Source of the DNA: Acidobacteriota bacterium
GTDB lineage: Bacteria; Acidobacteriota; Terriglobia; UBA7540
Assembly (NCBI GenBank): GCA_031292775.1
Contig: JARLGN010000623.1
Span: 1-34,622 of the forward strand
Length of the DNA stretch: 34,622 bases
Direction: 5' to 3'
Shown: piece after piece, positions 1-9,313 of the stretch
Layout: each line of letters starts with the position of its first letter
Position numbering within the stretch: the stretch's first letter is position 1
Position numbers and translations under genes: made by a program
Notes under the pieces: generated by a model
What the model was told of the DNA's origin: nothing
The model's input: the letters and a program-made list of their open reading frames with translations, nothing else
Databases searched by the model: none

Positions 1-1287
1 AACCCTGTCCCAATCATAAAATTCCGCAGCTCTTTGCCGTGCGCCTCGCCCCAAGCGCTCGCACAGGTCATAATCCTTGACGAGAAGATCCAGGGCAGCC
101 GCCGTCTCTCGCACAACTTGCTCAGGCGAGTGGGCCGGAATCTTGATGCCGCATCCTTCCACTGTGTGGAGTCCCGGCCCGCCCAAACCCAAACAAATCA
201 CCGGCCTTCCACATGCCATCGCCTCTATTACCACCAAGCCGCCCCCATCGCGCAGGCTGAGGAACATGAACACATCGCAGTCACGCATGGCGGCCAGCAA
301 TTGTTTCCGGGGCATCCACTTCTCGATACGCGCACGCCCTTCAAGGCCCAGGTCGCCGATCAGTTTTTGAAGAGGTCCGAGTTCGGGGCCATCTCCTACG
401 ATGGTAAATTCAGCGCTGGGGCACTTCCCGGCAAAGGCGCCAAAACCCCGTAGGGCCAAATCAAAGCCTTTGAGCGGAACCAACCGCCCCGCCGACAGGA
501 TGCGGAACTTATCTCCCCTCGTGTGTGGCCGGTCAGGGGCAAGCTCATCAGCGGAAATCCCGTTGACGGACAGCAGCCTCACCTTGTGACGCCACCGCGA
601 TGCAACGCCTTCGACCGCCTCATGATTGCAGGCCATGATGACCTTGGCCCGGGATTGGCCCAACAGGAAAAACGGATCATGGCGGAACATCCATTGGCCA
701 AATGACCGCACATACTCCGCAAACCGCGCGCCCAAAGCAAATTGCCTCAAGAACGGCCGGGGTATTCGATGCGCCCCGCCGCCCGGACCTCTTACGTAAG
801 GTACAGGTAAAAGGGCTCCCACGATGCTGGCCATCCAATCGTTGGTATAGGTCAGATGGTGTACGAGGTCAAACCGAATCTGGCGGTGGAGGCGGCGCGC
901 CGCAAAGTACGCAGCCCACTGCCACAAGTATGCGTAAAGATGAAGGCCGCCCATAAACCCCGAAAACGGGGTCAGCCACCGCGGCAGGCCGACGAAATGA
1001 AACTCCACACCGGGCAACGGCCCTTTGCTGAGTTCTTCCTCAATCGCCGCCCGGTTCTCATCGTAAGTGATCACCCAGAGGTCACACGACCGCCCCAACC
1101 GCCTGACGATGTTCCACGCCATAAAGTCACCGCCCCCGGGAACAGAATGACCTGGGTTCGCCAAACAGGCATAGGCGGAAATCAGGACGCGCGGGCGGTG
1201 CTGGGTTTTGACATTACTTTGCAGGATTGCCTCCCTTTCATGCGGTGAGTCTGAATCAACCCACTTTCTTCGCGATCGACCGCCCAA
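1..1287 (-). CDS. GT4-family glycosyltransferase, truncated by window start
   Basis: Minus-strand reading frame is open to base 1 and reads ...ILSAGRLVPLKGFDLALRGFGAFAGKCPSAEFTIVGDGPELGPLQKLIGDLGLEGRARIEKWMPRKQLLAAMRDCDVFMFLSLRDGGGLVVIEAMACGRPVICLGLGGPG... (typical GT-B/GT4 C-terminal domain). Start is uncertain: no in-frame ATG nearby; a TTG at 1287 or a rare start near 1220 is possible. Confidence 0.85.
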   Translation of the reverse strand, partial: MGGRSRRKWVDSDSPHEREAILQSNVKTQHRPRVLISAYACLANPGHSVPGGGDFMAWNIVRRLGRSCDLWVITYDENRAAIEEELSKGPLPGVEFHFVGLPRWLTPFSGFMGGLHLYAYLWQWAAYFAARRLHRQIRFDLVHHLTYTNDWMASIVGALLPVPYVRGPGGGAHRIPRPFLRQFALGARFAEYVRSFGQWMFRHDPFFLLGQSRAKVIMACNHEAVEGVASRWRHKVRLLSVNGISADELAPDRPHTRGDKFRILSAGRLVPLKGFDLALRGFGAFAGKCPSAEFTIVGDGPELGPLQKLIGDLGLEGRARIEKWMPRKQLLAAMRDCDVFMFLSLRDGGGLVVIEAMACGRPVICLGLGGPGLHTVEGCGIKIPAHSPEQVVRETAAALDLLVKDYDLCERLGRGARQRAAEFYDWDRV

Positions 1288-2329
1288 CTTGAATCAGGGG
1301 ATTCTCAATAAGGTGATAAGCCATGACCGATGCGGCCCCGGTGATGGCAATAAATGCCACCACCTTCAGGGGAAGCGGGAGCCACGGCATGTAAGTGAAC
1401 ACCAAGGCCAGGCTTGGAATGTGAAGCAGGTAGATTCCATACGAGTATTTGGCCAGTTGATGTGCTAGGTACCGTAACCAGGGAGACCGGACCTCTGCAA
1501 ACAGGGGAATGGCAAGACCCAGAAGCAGGCAAGTGGCCGCGTTTACTGCCACATTTCGAGGAGTGGTGATGAGCACTCCCCTCATGAATACACACCGCGC
1601 CAGCATAAGACCGAGAATTGCCAGCGGCCATGCGAAAGACGGAAACCTCACGCGCACCTGCCCGAGCAATCGGAATGCGACCATTCCACCAATGAACATC
1701 GGTGGAAATACGGCAGCCTGAAACACCCGAGGCACATTCAAGACAGTGAAAGCAATGGCCAGAACCGTGGCGCCAAACCACATTGCCAGAGGCACTCGCG
1801 CTCGATCATACTTCCTGAGAATCAGAAAGATTGCGGGGAGAAGCAGGTACATCTGTACTTCCCAAGGCAGACTCCAGAGCGGCATCTCAATATTCGGATA
1901 GCGAATGATGTTTTGCACCAATGCCAGATTTGCTAGGATGCCGCGCCAGCCCATCTGCACTATCAGTTTGCCCGGAACGTCTGTTAGTCCCGTCGCCAGC
2001 ACCAGGATGATGCACGCCCAACAAAGAGGATAAATGCGAAAAGCTCGCCGAATGTAGAAATTTAATGTCAGGTTGTTCGACCTCGTCCGCTGCATCGACA
2101 ATAAAAGGACCAATGATGTGTGTACAAAGAAAAAAAGCACGCCGCCCACGCTAAAATTATGGACAGAAGCGGGGTACGGAAACTTGATAGAAAAACGGAA
2201 GAGATGCGAACCCGCCACGGCAAGAACGGCAAAGGCGCGCAACACGTCAAGATTCGGCAGATCCTTGGCCACGGCAAGGGTCCCGTTGGGACCTGGAATC
2301 GCCCTTTCCTCGATCAAATTCTGTTCCAT
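1256..2329 (-). CDS. Acyltransferase-3 family membrane protein (OafA/YrhL-like)
   Basis: LPNLDVLRAFAVLAVAGSHLFRF start motif, multiple TM segments, C-terminal YGIYLLHIP...LIENPLI motif. Confidence 0.88.
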   Translation of the reverse strand: MEQNLIEERAIPGPNGTLAVAKDLPNLDVLRAFAVLAVAGSHLFRFSIKFPYPASVHNFSVGGVLFFFVHTSLVLLLSMQRTRSNNLTLNFYIRRAFRIYPLCWACIILVLATGLTDVPGKLIVQMGWRGILANLALVQNIIRYPNIEMPLWSLPWEVQMYLLLPAIFLILRKYDRARVPLAMWFGATVLAIAFTVLNVPRVFQAAVFPPMFIGGMVAFRLLGQVRVRFPSFAWPLAILGLMLARCVFMRGVLITTPRNVAVNAATCLLLGLAIPLFAEVRSPWLRYLAHQLAKYSYGIYLLHIPSLALVFTYMPWLPLPLKVVAFIAITGAASVMAYHLIENPLIQVGRSIAKKVG

Positions 2330-2375
2330 TGCATGGGTGTCAGCCCGTTGTGCTCACCCCAAAACCGGTGAGCAT

Positions 2376-3266
2376 TCATGCTAACGCCGCTCCTCCTTGA
2401 CTCGATCCCTGCACACTACGGTCCCGGTTGGTATTACAATCAGGCCCTTCCCTCTCGGCGATGGCGTAGAATTCGGGAATCCCCTGCCAGCGAAGTGTAT
2501 CAATCTTCGCGAATCCGCACGACGACAAGAACTCCAAAATTTCGTCATCGGTTACTCCCGGCGGAAGCAGCGTGGGATGAATTTCGGCAATAACCGCGCG
2601 GCATTTTGTGTCTGACAGAGTCAGCCGCAATCCAGTCATCACGCCCTTCTCAAATCCCTCCACGTCGATCATCACCACGTCGGGGTTGGGCAACTTCTGC
2701 TCCTCCCGGAAGCGATCACCCCGCACAACGCGGACCGACTGGCTTTTCTCTTGCCCGTTTCGGGATGTGACGAGGCTGGAAAACAGCAAATCATCTCCGG
2801 TGAATAGGCCCGCTTCACCATTGTAGTCAGCCAGGGCCACCCGGAAGGCACGGGCGTTGGTCAGACCGTTCAATTGCAAATTGTCATTAAGGTGCGCGTA
2901 CGTTTCCGCCGCCGGTTCAAACGCGAATACCTGCCCCCCCGCGCCGGTCTTGCGCGCCGCGAACACGCTACAAATGCCAATATTGCTGCCGATATCGTAA
3001 ACCACATCACCGGATCGCAAATTCTTGTCGAGAAACTGAATGACCTCGATTCGCCAATGGCCTGTGGCCGCCTTTCCGACCATGCGCAACTGCTCCGGCG
3101 TCCGAACATGAAACCGGCAATCAAATTCCCCAAGTTTCACCGGCATGATGCCATTCCGAGGGCGTGCCCAGGCATAATAGGCCTTGCGCAGCGCCGAGCG
3201 TAAGCCCAGCGCTCGTACGATGCGGATGACCAGCGGATTATAGGTCAGCTTTTTGAGAACGGTCAT
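2376..3266 (-). CDS. FkbM-family SAM-dependent methyltransferase
   Basis: VYDIGSNIGICSVFAARKTGAGGQVFAFEPAAETYAHLNDNLQLNG...VVMIDVEGFEKGVMTGL; start set at MTVLKK (3266) because the longer ORF overlaps the upstream GT2 gene. Confidence 0.87.
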   Translation of the reverse strand: MTVLKKLTYNPLVIRIVRALGLRSALRKAYYAWARPRNGIMPVKLGEFDCRFHVRTPEQLRMVGKAATGHWRIEVIQFLDKNLRSGDVVYDIGSNIGICSVFAARKTGAGGQVFAFEPAAETYAHLNDNLQLNGLTNARAFRVALADYNGEAGLFTGDDLLFSSLVTSRNGQEKSQSVRVVRGDRFREEQKLPNPDVVMIDVEGFEKGVMTGLRLTLSDTKCRAVIAEIHPTLLPPGVTDDEILEFLSSCGFAKIDTLRWQGIPEFYAIAEREGPDCNTNRDRSVQGSSQGGAALA

Positions 3267-3420
3267 GCGAACCTGAGGCCGTCCAGCTAATCTGGGGATC
3301 ACCTCCTCCCCCAAATTGCGGGCTTGACCTGGCGCCATCCTTCTTTGCTCATCTCCGTCAACCGCCACCGAGGTGAGGGCGATTCCAGCCCCCGGCAGAA
3401 GCAGAGCCGGATCATCGATC

Positions 3421-4416
3421 TTATTCCGTGGCAGAACTGATGGTAAAGTCTCCCTTCGGGAGTCGTCCCAGCAGCCCATCCCGAACTCCTTTTAACTCCC
3501 CCGCAACACACGCCCACTGACCACCGGCCGCGATTTTAGCGATCCGCCACGCTGTGCGCAGGGGAACAAGCAGGACGCAACAGACGAGCTGGACGAAATT
3601 CGCGTGGCGCCGCACGGTCCAGAGATGATTGCGGGTTATCAAATATCGAACTCTTGCGGGCTGCCTGTTCTGCGTGTGGGAAACAGCATGCCAGAGCTTC
3701 GCGGTCGGGCAGAGGATGAGAGAAAAACCTGCGCCTCGGCAACGCAGCGACCAATCGATGTCCTCCACGTACGCAAAATATTCCGGGTCAAATCCCCCGA
3801 CCTTTCGGGCAATCTCCCTCGGCATGAGGATGCAGCAGCCAGACGCGTATTCCGCCTCCCCGCAAGAGTCGAAACTACCATCATCGACCCGATTGTACGC
3901 GATATTAGAGAAGATCCCTGTCCAAAGACTCACGCGCCCGACGGTAAACCACAGCCGCGTAGGATCGCTTTCCCAATAGATCTTGGGAATTACTGCCGCG
4001 CGGCCACCGTGCTCCGTGGCGCACGCAATCATATTTGAAATCATGGCAGGATCGACGCGCGTATCGTTATTCAGCATGAGGATGTAATCTGCGCCGCGGT
4101 CCAGCCCCCATTTGGCTCCCTGGTTCGACGCTGCGGCAAATCCCAGATTACTCGCGTTCCTGAGAATCTCAACATCGGGGAATGCTCCGGCGATCGCTTC
4201 GATTGATCCGTCCGTAGAGCCGTTGTCAACCACCAGGCATTGAATATCGACGCAGTCGGATTGTCGCAGACTCTCAAGGCAACGGCGGGTCACATCTCCG
4301 CCGTTCCAATTCAAGATGACCACTACAATTTTTTTCATGGCTTTACTCATTTGGGCGGTGCACCCTGCCCGGCACGCCGAATGGACCGGAAAGCCATACG
4401 AAGGCGCGGGAATCAA
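3421..4416 (-). CDS. GT2-family glycosyltransferase (rhamnosyltransferase-like)
   Basis: MKKIVVVILNWNGGDVTRRCLESLRQSDCVDIQCLVVDNGSTDGS...ILMLNNDTRVDP; ATG at 4416 overlaps upstream stop (ATGA); an alternative start MKKIVVV is at 4338. Confidence 0.9.
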   Translation of the reverse strand: MIPAPSYGFPVHSACRAGCTAQMSKAMKKIVVVILNWNGGDVTRRCLESLRQSDCVDIQCLVVDNGSTDGSIEAIAGAFPDVEILRNASNLGFAAASNQGAKWGLDRGADYILMLNNDTRVDPAMISNMIACATEHGGRAAVIPKIYWESDPTRLWFTVGRVSLWTGIFSNIAYNRVDDGSFDSCGEAEYASGCCILMPREIARKVGGFDPEYFAYVEDIDWSLRCRGAGFSLILCPTAKLWHAVSHTQNRQPARVRYLITRNHLWTVRRHANFVQLVCCVLLVPLRTAWRIAKIAAGGQWACVAGELKGVRDGLLGRLPKGDFTISSATE

Positions 4417-5636
4417 GCATTTCTTGTTCTTTTCTCCACGAGTGCGAGCAGTTTGGGTTCAACGTCGTCCACGATTTTCTTCCATGTGTATTTCTCTTCG
4501 ATCCGCCGCCGCGCCGCGCCGGCCATCTGGGCTCGCTTCCTGGGATCGCGAAGCAAATTAATCACCTGGTCACCAAAATCCGTTTCGGAATCGGCTATCA
4601 AGACTTGCTCTCCATCTACGACGTCAATTCCCTGACACCCAATGGGGGTGGCAACGACGGGAACCCCGCTGGCCATTGCCTCCAACACCTTGAGTTTGGT
4701 GCCTTCCCCGAACCGGTACGGCGCCACAGCCACGGCTGCGCGTGCATAGTACGGCCGAGTGTCCTCCACGGTTCCGGTCACATGAATACCTGGGACCTTT
4801 TCCAAGTCCCGGATTTCCTGGTTGGGATTGCTGCCCACAATCCAAAATTCCGCGTCAGGAATTTCCTTTCGAACCGCGGGAAAAACTGTTTGGGCAAACC
4901 ACAACGCCGCCAGTCGATTCCGAAAAACGCCCAATCCTCCACATAGAATTATGGTGTTTGAATCTTTCTGCGCCGTCAGCAGGGACGTGTAAGAATCCGC
5001 ATCGATCCCATTGGGAACGGTCCATAGGCCCACATTGGCCGGAATAAAGCTCCGCGCAAATTCTGTCTCCCGGTCGGAAGCGCAGAGAATGGCAGCGATC
5101 CGCGAGACCAATCTTTTTTGGAACCAAGCAACTTTGAGCACGTTGAGAAGACCAAAGACCCGCATCGCCACATTGCCGCGGCGCATGTATTGGCGCCACA
5201 AAAGGCCTTCCGACTCATGTTCGTCAAACACCACGGGAGTGCTTTTCGCCACTTTGCTGGGGACAGAATCCGCAAGAAAGGCAAAGTTAGCCAGAATCAG
5301 ATCAAAATGCTGATCGGCGAGAATCTCTCGAATAACACGCCGAATCTCATTGCTACCAAACTTCGAGTTGGTATAGGGATATGGCGAAAACAGGGCCCGC
5401 AGACCTGATAACAGAGCGTTTGACCGCTGTGAACTGGCGGGCGGGCGGTAGTACGCCACATGTTTGCAAAGTACCGCTACAGGATTATCAGGTGAAGGAG
5501 TTGGACCTGAGTTGCCTGCCAGCAGATAGATTTCGTGCCCACGACTCGATAGTTCCTTCAGAATCCCAAATATTCGAATCATGTTGCCACCATAAAGTGG
5601 CCAGGGGAAAAAGGGTGAAAGTACAAGAATCCTCAT
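4413..5636 (-). CDS. GT4-family glycosyltransferase
   Basis: MRILVLSPFFPWPLYGGNMIRIFGILKELSSRGHEIYLL...YRFGEGTKLKVLEAMASGVPVVATPIGCQGIDV. Confidence 0.9.
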   Translation of the reverse strand: MRILVLSPFFPWPLYGGNMIRIFGILKELSSRGHEIYLLAGNSGPTPSPDNPVAVLCKHVAYYRPPASSQRSNALLSGLRALFSPYPYTNSKFGSNEIRRVIREILADQHFDLILANFAFLADSVPSKVAKSTPVVFDEHESEGLLWRQYMRRGNVAMRVFGLLNVLKVAWFQKRLVSRIAAILCASDRETEFARSFIPANVGLWTVPNGIDADSYTSLLTAQKDSNTIILCGGLGVFRNRLAALWFAQTVFPAVRKEIPDAEFWIVGSNPNQEIRDLEKVPGIHVTGTVEDTRPYYARAAVAVAPYRFGEGTKLKVLEAMASGVPVVATPIGCQGIDVVDGEQVLIADSETDFGDQVINLLRDPRKRAQMAGAARRRIEEKYTWKKIVDDVEPKLLALVEKRTRNA

Positions 5637-5672
5637 TAACTCCGCCTAGTGCTCAGGTTTCCAAATCCCAAC

Positions 5673-5796
5673 GCCGGCCAACCGGACAATCTCATGCCCG
5701 CATCTCGCAAGCTCGCGCAGGATGCCATCTATCCGAACCACATTCCCGCACGAAAGCGGCCAGGTGAAGAAGCGGTGAAAGTACAAAGATCCTCAT
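5673..5796 (-). pseudogene. Decayed 5' fragment of a GT4 glycosyltransferase gene
   Basis: From ATG at 5796: MRIFVLSP, then a 1-nt shift, then FFTWPLSCGNVVRIDGILRELARCGHEIVRLAG, matching the intact neighbour's MRILVLSP FFPWPLYGGNMIRIFGILKELSSRGHEIYLLAG (21/33 identical after the shift). Confidence 0.82.
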
Positions 5797-5843
5797 CATC
5801 CTGGCTACTACCCAGGCCGGAACCTCAGCGCGGATGGACGGCT

Positions 5844-7019
5844 TCACGCTTCGGTTCCCTCCTTCAGAAAATCTTTGACCGCCTGGTGTATCTGGGCCTG
5901 GAAGGATGCCGGAGAAAATCGATTGGCGCTCTGCCGCAGATGTTGGCACAGGTTCTCCTGCTCAGCATTACTTCTCAGAACGGCATCAATCTTATCCACC
6001 GCGTCGGCGTCGTCCTGGAAAACCAGCGCAGGGTGATTGACGATCTCCACCTGCCCTCCTCCCTTGGGCACAAACACGATACACCCGGCGTTCACCATCT
6101 CGCCCACGGCAATTCCAAAGGGTTCATTCTCCCGGCCATGAATCCCATACCGATGGCTGGCCAATAATTTCTTTTTTCCATCGCCTATTGCCCAGCCTTC
6201 CAGGAATACCCAGTCGCGGTTTTGATCGGCGAGACTTTTCACCATCGTCCCATAGGGAGAATCGTCGAGCCCTCCGAGGATGTGCAAGTGGATGTTGTGC
6301 CCTCTTTGCCGGACTCGGGAGAGTATTTCGATAATAGCATCCACCCTCTTTTCGGGGGAGATTCGCCCCAGGCATATAAACCCATTTTCGCGTTCGGAAA
6401 ATGGGACTTGCGGAAAATCATCTTCTACCGGCGGATACAGGGTTTGTGACTCCACCCCGAATTTCTGCCGCATGAGGTTTGCCGACCAGTCGGAATTGGC
6501 CAGTGTCAGGTTCCGTTTCCAACCATCGGCGCTGGCCCCGGAAACCATTGCACATAGGGTCAGGTAGACCCTGCGAATGGGTGACCGACCATACCACCAG
6601 CGGTTCCAACTGCGGACGCCGGGATGAAGGGAAAATCGCCATTCTTCCACAAAGGCAAAATCGGCAATCATTTGGATCCCGCGCCGGCCAAAGTCCATGG
6701 GACCATAACAACTGATCAGGACATCGAATTCCGAAGCGACGCGCCGAACATAACGCTGGAAGAAGCTCCCTTTCAAACCGACAAACTTCGCTGTGCTCCG
6801 CAACCCCATCGGCAGTGGCGCATATTGAATGGAGAAGTCATCCGTAACGAGACTCGTCCCATAATAGGTGTTCAGCCGGGCAAGGTCGATTTTTCCCGTG
6901 GTGATCAGGGTAACATCGTAGTCCTTTTTTAGAGCCTCCAGGGTCCACAGGACTGGCGACTCCGATCCTCCCAAGCCCATTCCGGGGTGCACCACGGCGA
7001 CCCGTGCTTTTTGCGACAT
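5844..7019 (-). CDS. GT4-family glycosyltransferase
   Basis: RVAVVHPGMGLGGSESPVLWTLEALKKDYDVTLIT... FICLGRISPEKRVDAIIEILSRVRQRGHNIHLHILGG...YGIHGRENEPFGIAVGEMVNAGCIVFVP. Confidence 0.9.
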   Translation of the reverse strand: MSQKARVAVVHPGMGLGGSESPVLWTLEALKKDYDVTLITTGKIDLARLNTYYGTSLVTDDFSIQYAPLPMGLRSTAKFVGLKGSFFQRYVRRVASEFDVLISCYGPMDFGRRGIQMIADFAFVEEWRFSLHPGVRSWNRWWYGRSPIRRVYLTLCAMVSGASADGWKRNLTLANSDWSANLMRQKFGVESQTLYPPVEDDFPQVPFSERENGFICLGRISPEKRVDAIIEILSRVRQRGHNIHLHILGGLDDSPYGTMVKSLADQNRDWVFLEGWAIGDGKKKLLASHRYGIHGRENEPFGIAVGEMVNAGCIVFVPKGGGQVEIVNHPALVFQDDADAVDKIDAVLRSNAEQENLCQHLRQSANRFSPASFQAQIHQAVKDFLKEGTEA

Positions 7020-7144
7020 TCTCTTATTGCCCTTCCTCCAACTATTACGGGTTCTCTGGAAAGTCCCTTCTCAGGCATTCTGCCAGCACGTGTATGCCGC
7101 TATCTAGATCTGGCCGGATCAGTCCTGAGAAAACGAGCGCTTCT

Positions 7145-8224
7145 CTAGGCGTCAATGGCTTTTACGCCGAGATCTTTATGGCCCAGGCTCGGTGGGGGCG
7201 CGAGCCTATACCCCAATCTTATCATTGGCTTTTCGATAAAGTAGAAACTAAGAGCAGCCACGCCGAAAAGAGCCAGCAATTGCATGGAGGACCAGGGGAG
7301 GAACCTTTCGAACGTGAACAATTGCTGCCAAATATAGAGGCTGTAAGAAAGCCTCCCAATCCAACGAAGTACAGAGAATTCCAACAGGCGCCCAAGCCAG
7401 GTATGCGGATTCAACATCGTCGCGACAATAAGAAATGGCATAAGCATGGACTGAATCGATCTGCCACTTGGGGTATAAGTACGACCGCCCGTGACCAAAA
7501 TAATCACAACAATTACGGCAACAGCCCCCACAGTAAGATATTTCGCGAGCCACTTGGTCAGTTTTGGGGATTCGAGCGCGAGGGCGAAAAGGCATCCAAG
7601 CAGGAGACCATCAAAACAGACTTCTGCGCGCTCCCACTCTCCCTGCCCGAGCGTGGCGCCCCCAATATGATGGAAAGCAATCAAGCGCCAAACCCATATC
7701 CCAAGGATAAGAATCGACGCGGTATACCTCGCACGATATAAACCGAAAAGCACTAAAAGGGCCGGCCAGATCAGGTAAAACTGCTCCTCGACTGATAGGG
7801 TCCAATAATGAACATCGATAACGGTGCCCCCCGCCGGCATATAGTTCCGGAAAAAACAAAGAGCGGAAAGCCAATATTTCAAACTGAATGGCAAAACACC
7901 TGCCAGACCCAAAAAGGCAACGATGAGCAGGTAAGTGGTTGCGGGAGGCAGAATCCGGCAAACTCTCCGCACATAAAAGCGCTTCAGACTAATTCGCCCT
8001 GAGCAATTCGATTCCTCAATCAAGCGTGAGGTGATCAGAAATCCACTGATGGCGAAAAAGAGTTGGACGCCTTTTACACCACTTCCGGTTAGGACCCAAT
8101 AAACCCAATGAGGCATCTGCTTGATTACGCTCGCCGAATAAGCGAAATGGGAAAAAATCACCGCCAGGACCGCGAAAGCCCGCCAGCCATCGAGCGTAGG
8201 AAGATACCCTACTGGTTTCGCCAT
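7145..8224 (-). CDS. Acyltransferase-3 family membrane protein (OafA/YrhL-like)
   Basis: YLPTLDGWRAFAVLAVIFSHF...HYWTLSVEEQFYLIWP...YSLYIWQQLF...FYFIEKPMIRLG. Confidence 0.9.
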   Translation of the reverse strand: MAKPVGYLPTLDGWRAFAVLAVIFSHFAYSASVIKQMPHWVYWVLTGSGVKGVQLFFAISGFLITSRLIEESNCSGRISLKRFYVRRVCRILPPATTYLLIVAFLGLAGVLPFSLKYWLSALCFFRNYMPAGGTVIDVHYWTLSVEEQFYLIWPALLVLFGLYRARYTASILILGIWVWRLIAFHHIGGATLGQGEWERAEVCFDGLLLGCLFALALESPKLTKWLAKYLTVGAVAVIVVIILVTGGRTYTPSGRSIQSMLMPFLIVATMLNPHTWLGRLLEFSVLRWIGRLSYSLYIWQQLFTFERFLPWSSMQLLALFGVAALSFYFIEKPMIRLGYRLAPPPSLGHKDLGVKAIDA

Positions 8225-8256
8225 CGATTTCTCCCTTTAGTCCCTATTTGCGACAG

Positions 8257-8442
8257 AGGTAGCGAGCCCAGATCTGCATTTGTTCCATAGCAGGCATTCA
8301 GCCGGGCCAAGTCTACTTTGCCCATGGTGATGAGGGTAACGTCCTAGTCCTTTTTCACCGCCTCGATCGTCCACAGGACAAGCAACTTCGAGCCCCCCAA
8401 GCCCATTCCGAGGTGCATGACGGCTATCTTACGCGGCCGCAT
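8257..8442 (-). pseudogene. Decayed 5' fragment of a GT4 glycosyltransferase paralogous to the gene at 5844..7019
   Basis: From ATG at 8442: MRPRKIAVMHLGMGLGGSKLLVLWTIEAVKKD*DVTLITMGKVDLARLNACYGT versus intact RVAVVHPGMGLGGSESPVLWTLEALKKDYDVTLITTGKIDLARLNTYYGT; in-frame TAG replaces the TAC Tyr codon. Confidence 0.88.
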
Positions 8443-9274
8443 GGGTCGAAGGTCTCCTCCGAGCAATCATTTGGATTTCATCTCGGCGCTGCATTTCGCT
8501 GATATCGTCAAAGCCCAGTGCCGCCATGAACTCTGTGATCATCGCCTGGGTCGTGCCCTTGGGCAAAAGGTAAGGATGCACCTCGCACACCACCAACTCA
8601 GTCGCCGGGTTGGAAAGCGTTTCCCGCAAGCCTCGAAGCACCACGTACTCAAAACCCTCCACATCGATTTTGACGACCCGTGGATAGGGAAGCCCGTGGG
8701 TCCTGCGAAAATCGTCCCCGTTCACGATCTCCACAGATTCGACCGACTCGCCTTCTTTGGGGGCGATTTCAGAGGGCATGAGTGAAGCGGCCGGTCTGTC
8801 CACAAAAAGTTGGCCCTTGCTGTTCTCCTCACCCAAGGCAGCCTTAAAGGCAGCGACGTTTTTCAAACTGTTCACGCTGATGTTGCGCTCCAGCATTTCA
8901 AAGTTATGGGTCTCAGGCTCAAAAGCCATCACCTTCCCCTTCTCACCCACAACAAGTGCGGAGAGTATGGTAAAGATCCCGATATTGGCCCCCACATCCA
9001 GAAAAACATCTCCACTGTGGAGACAAGGGAGTACTAATCGCAGGATTTCGTCCTCGAGCATAAGATTGAATTCCACCTGGACGAGTTTCGCCGGATTGGT
9101 GACGCGGAAAGCGGACTTGACCCCGTAAAGGTTGGACCGGTAGATTCCGCCGGATTGTGTCGCCATCTTGTAGTGCAGGCTGCGTAGCAAATCCGTAAGT
9201 TTGAGTGCCCTCAGAACACGTAAGACTCCGGGATTGTAAATGAATTTCTTTAGCCCGCTCATCGAACCTCTCAT
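8429..9274 (-). CDS. FkbM-family SAM-dependent methyltransferase
   Basis: VFLDVGANIGIFTILSALVVGEKGKVMAFEPETHNFEMLERNISVNSLKNV...VVKIDVEGFEYVVLRGL. Confidence 0.9.
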   Translation of the reverse strand: MRGSMSGLKKFIYNPGVLRVLRALKLTDLLRSLHYKMATQSGGIYRSNLYGVKSAFRVTNPAKLVQVEFNLMLEDEILRLVLPCLHSGDVFLDVGANIGIFTILSALVVGEKGKVMAFEPETHNFEMLERNISVNSLKNVAAFKAALGEENSKGQLFVDRPAASLMPSEIAPKEGESVESVEIVNGDDFRRTHGLPYPRVVKIDVEGFEYVVLRGLRETLSNPATELVVCEVHPYLLPKGTTQAMITEFMAALGFDDISEMQRRDEIQMIARRRPSTHAAA

Positions 9275-9313
9275 TCTTATAAGGAAAGGATCCTATTCTT
9301 TTCCTGCCCGTCG

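Noticed and set aside
7004-7741. 245-aa plus-strand ORF
   Set aside because: Antisense to the well-supported acyltransferase (7145..8224) and the GT4 start; no recognisable domain.
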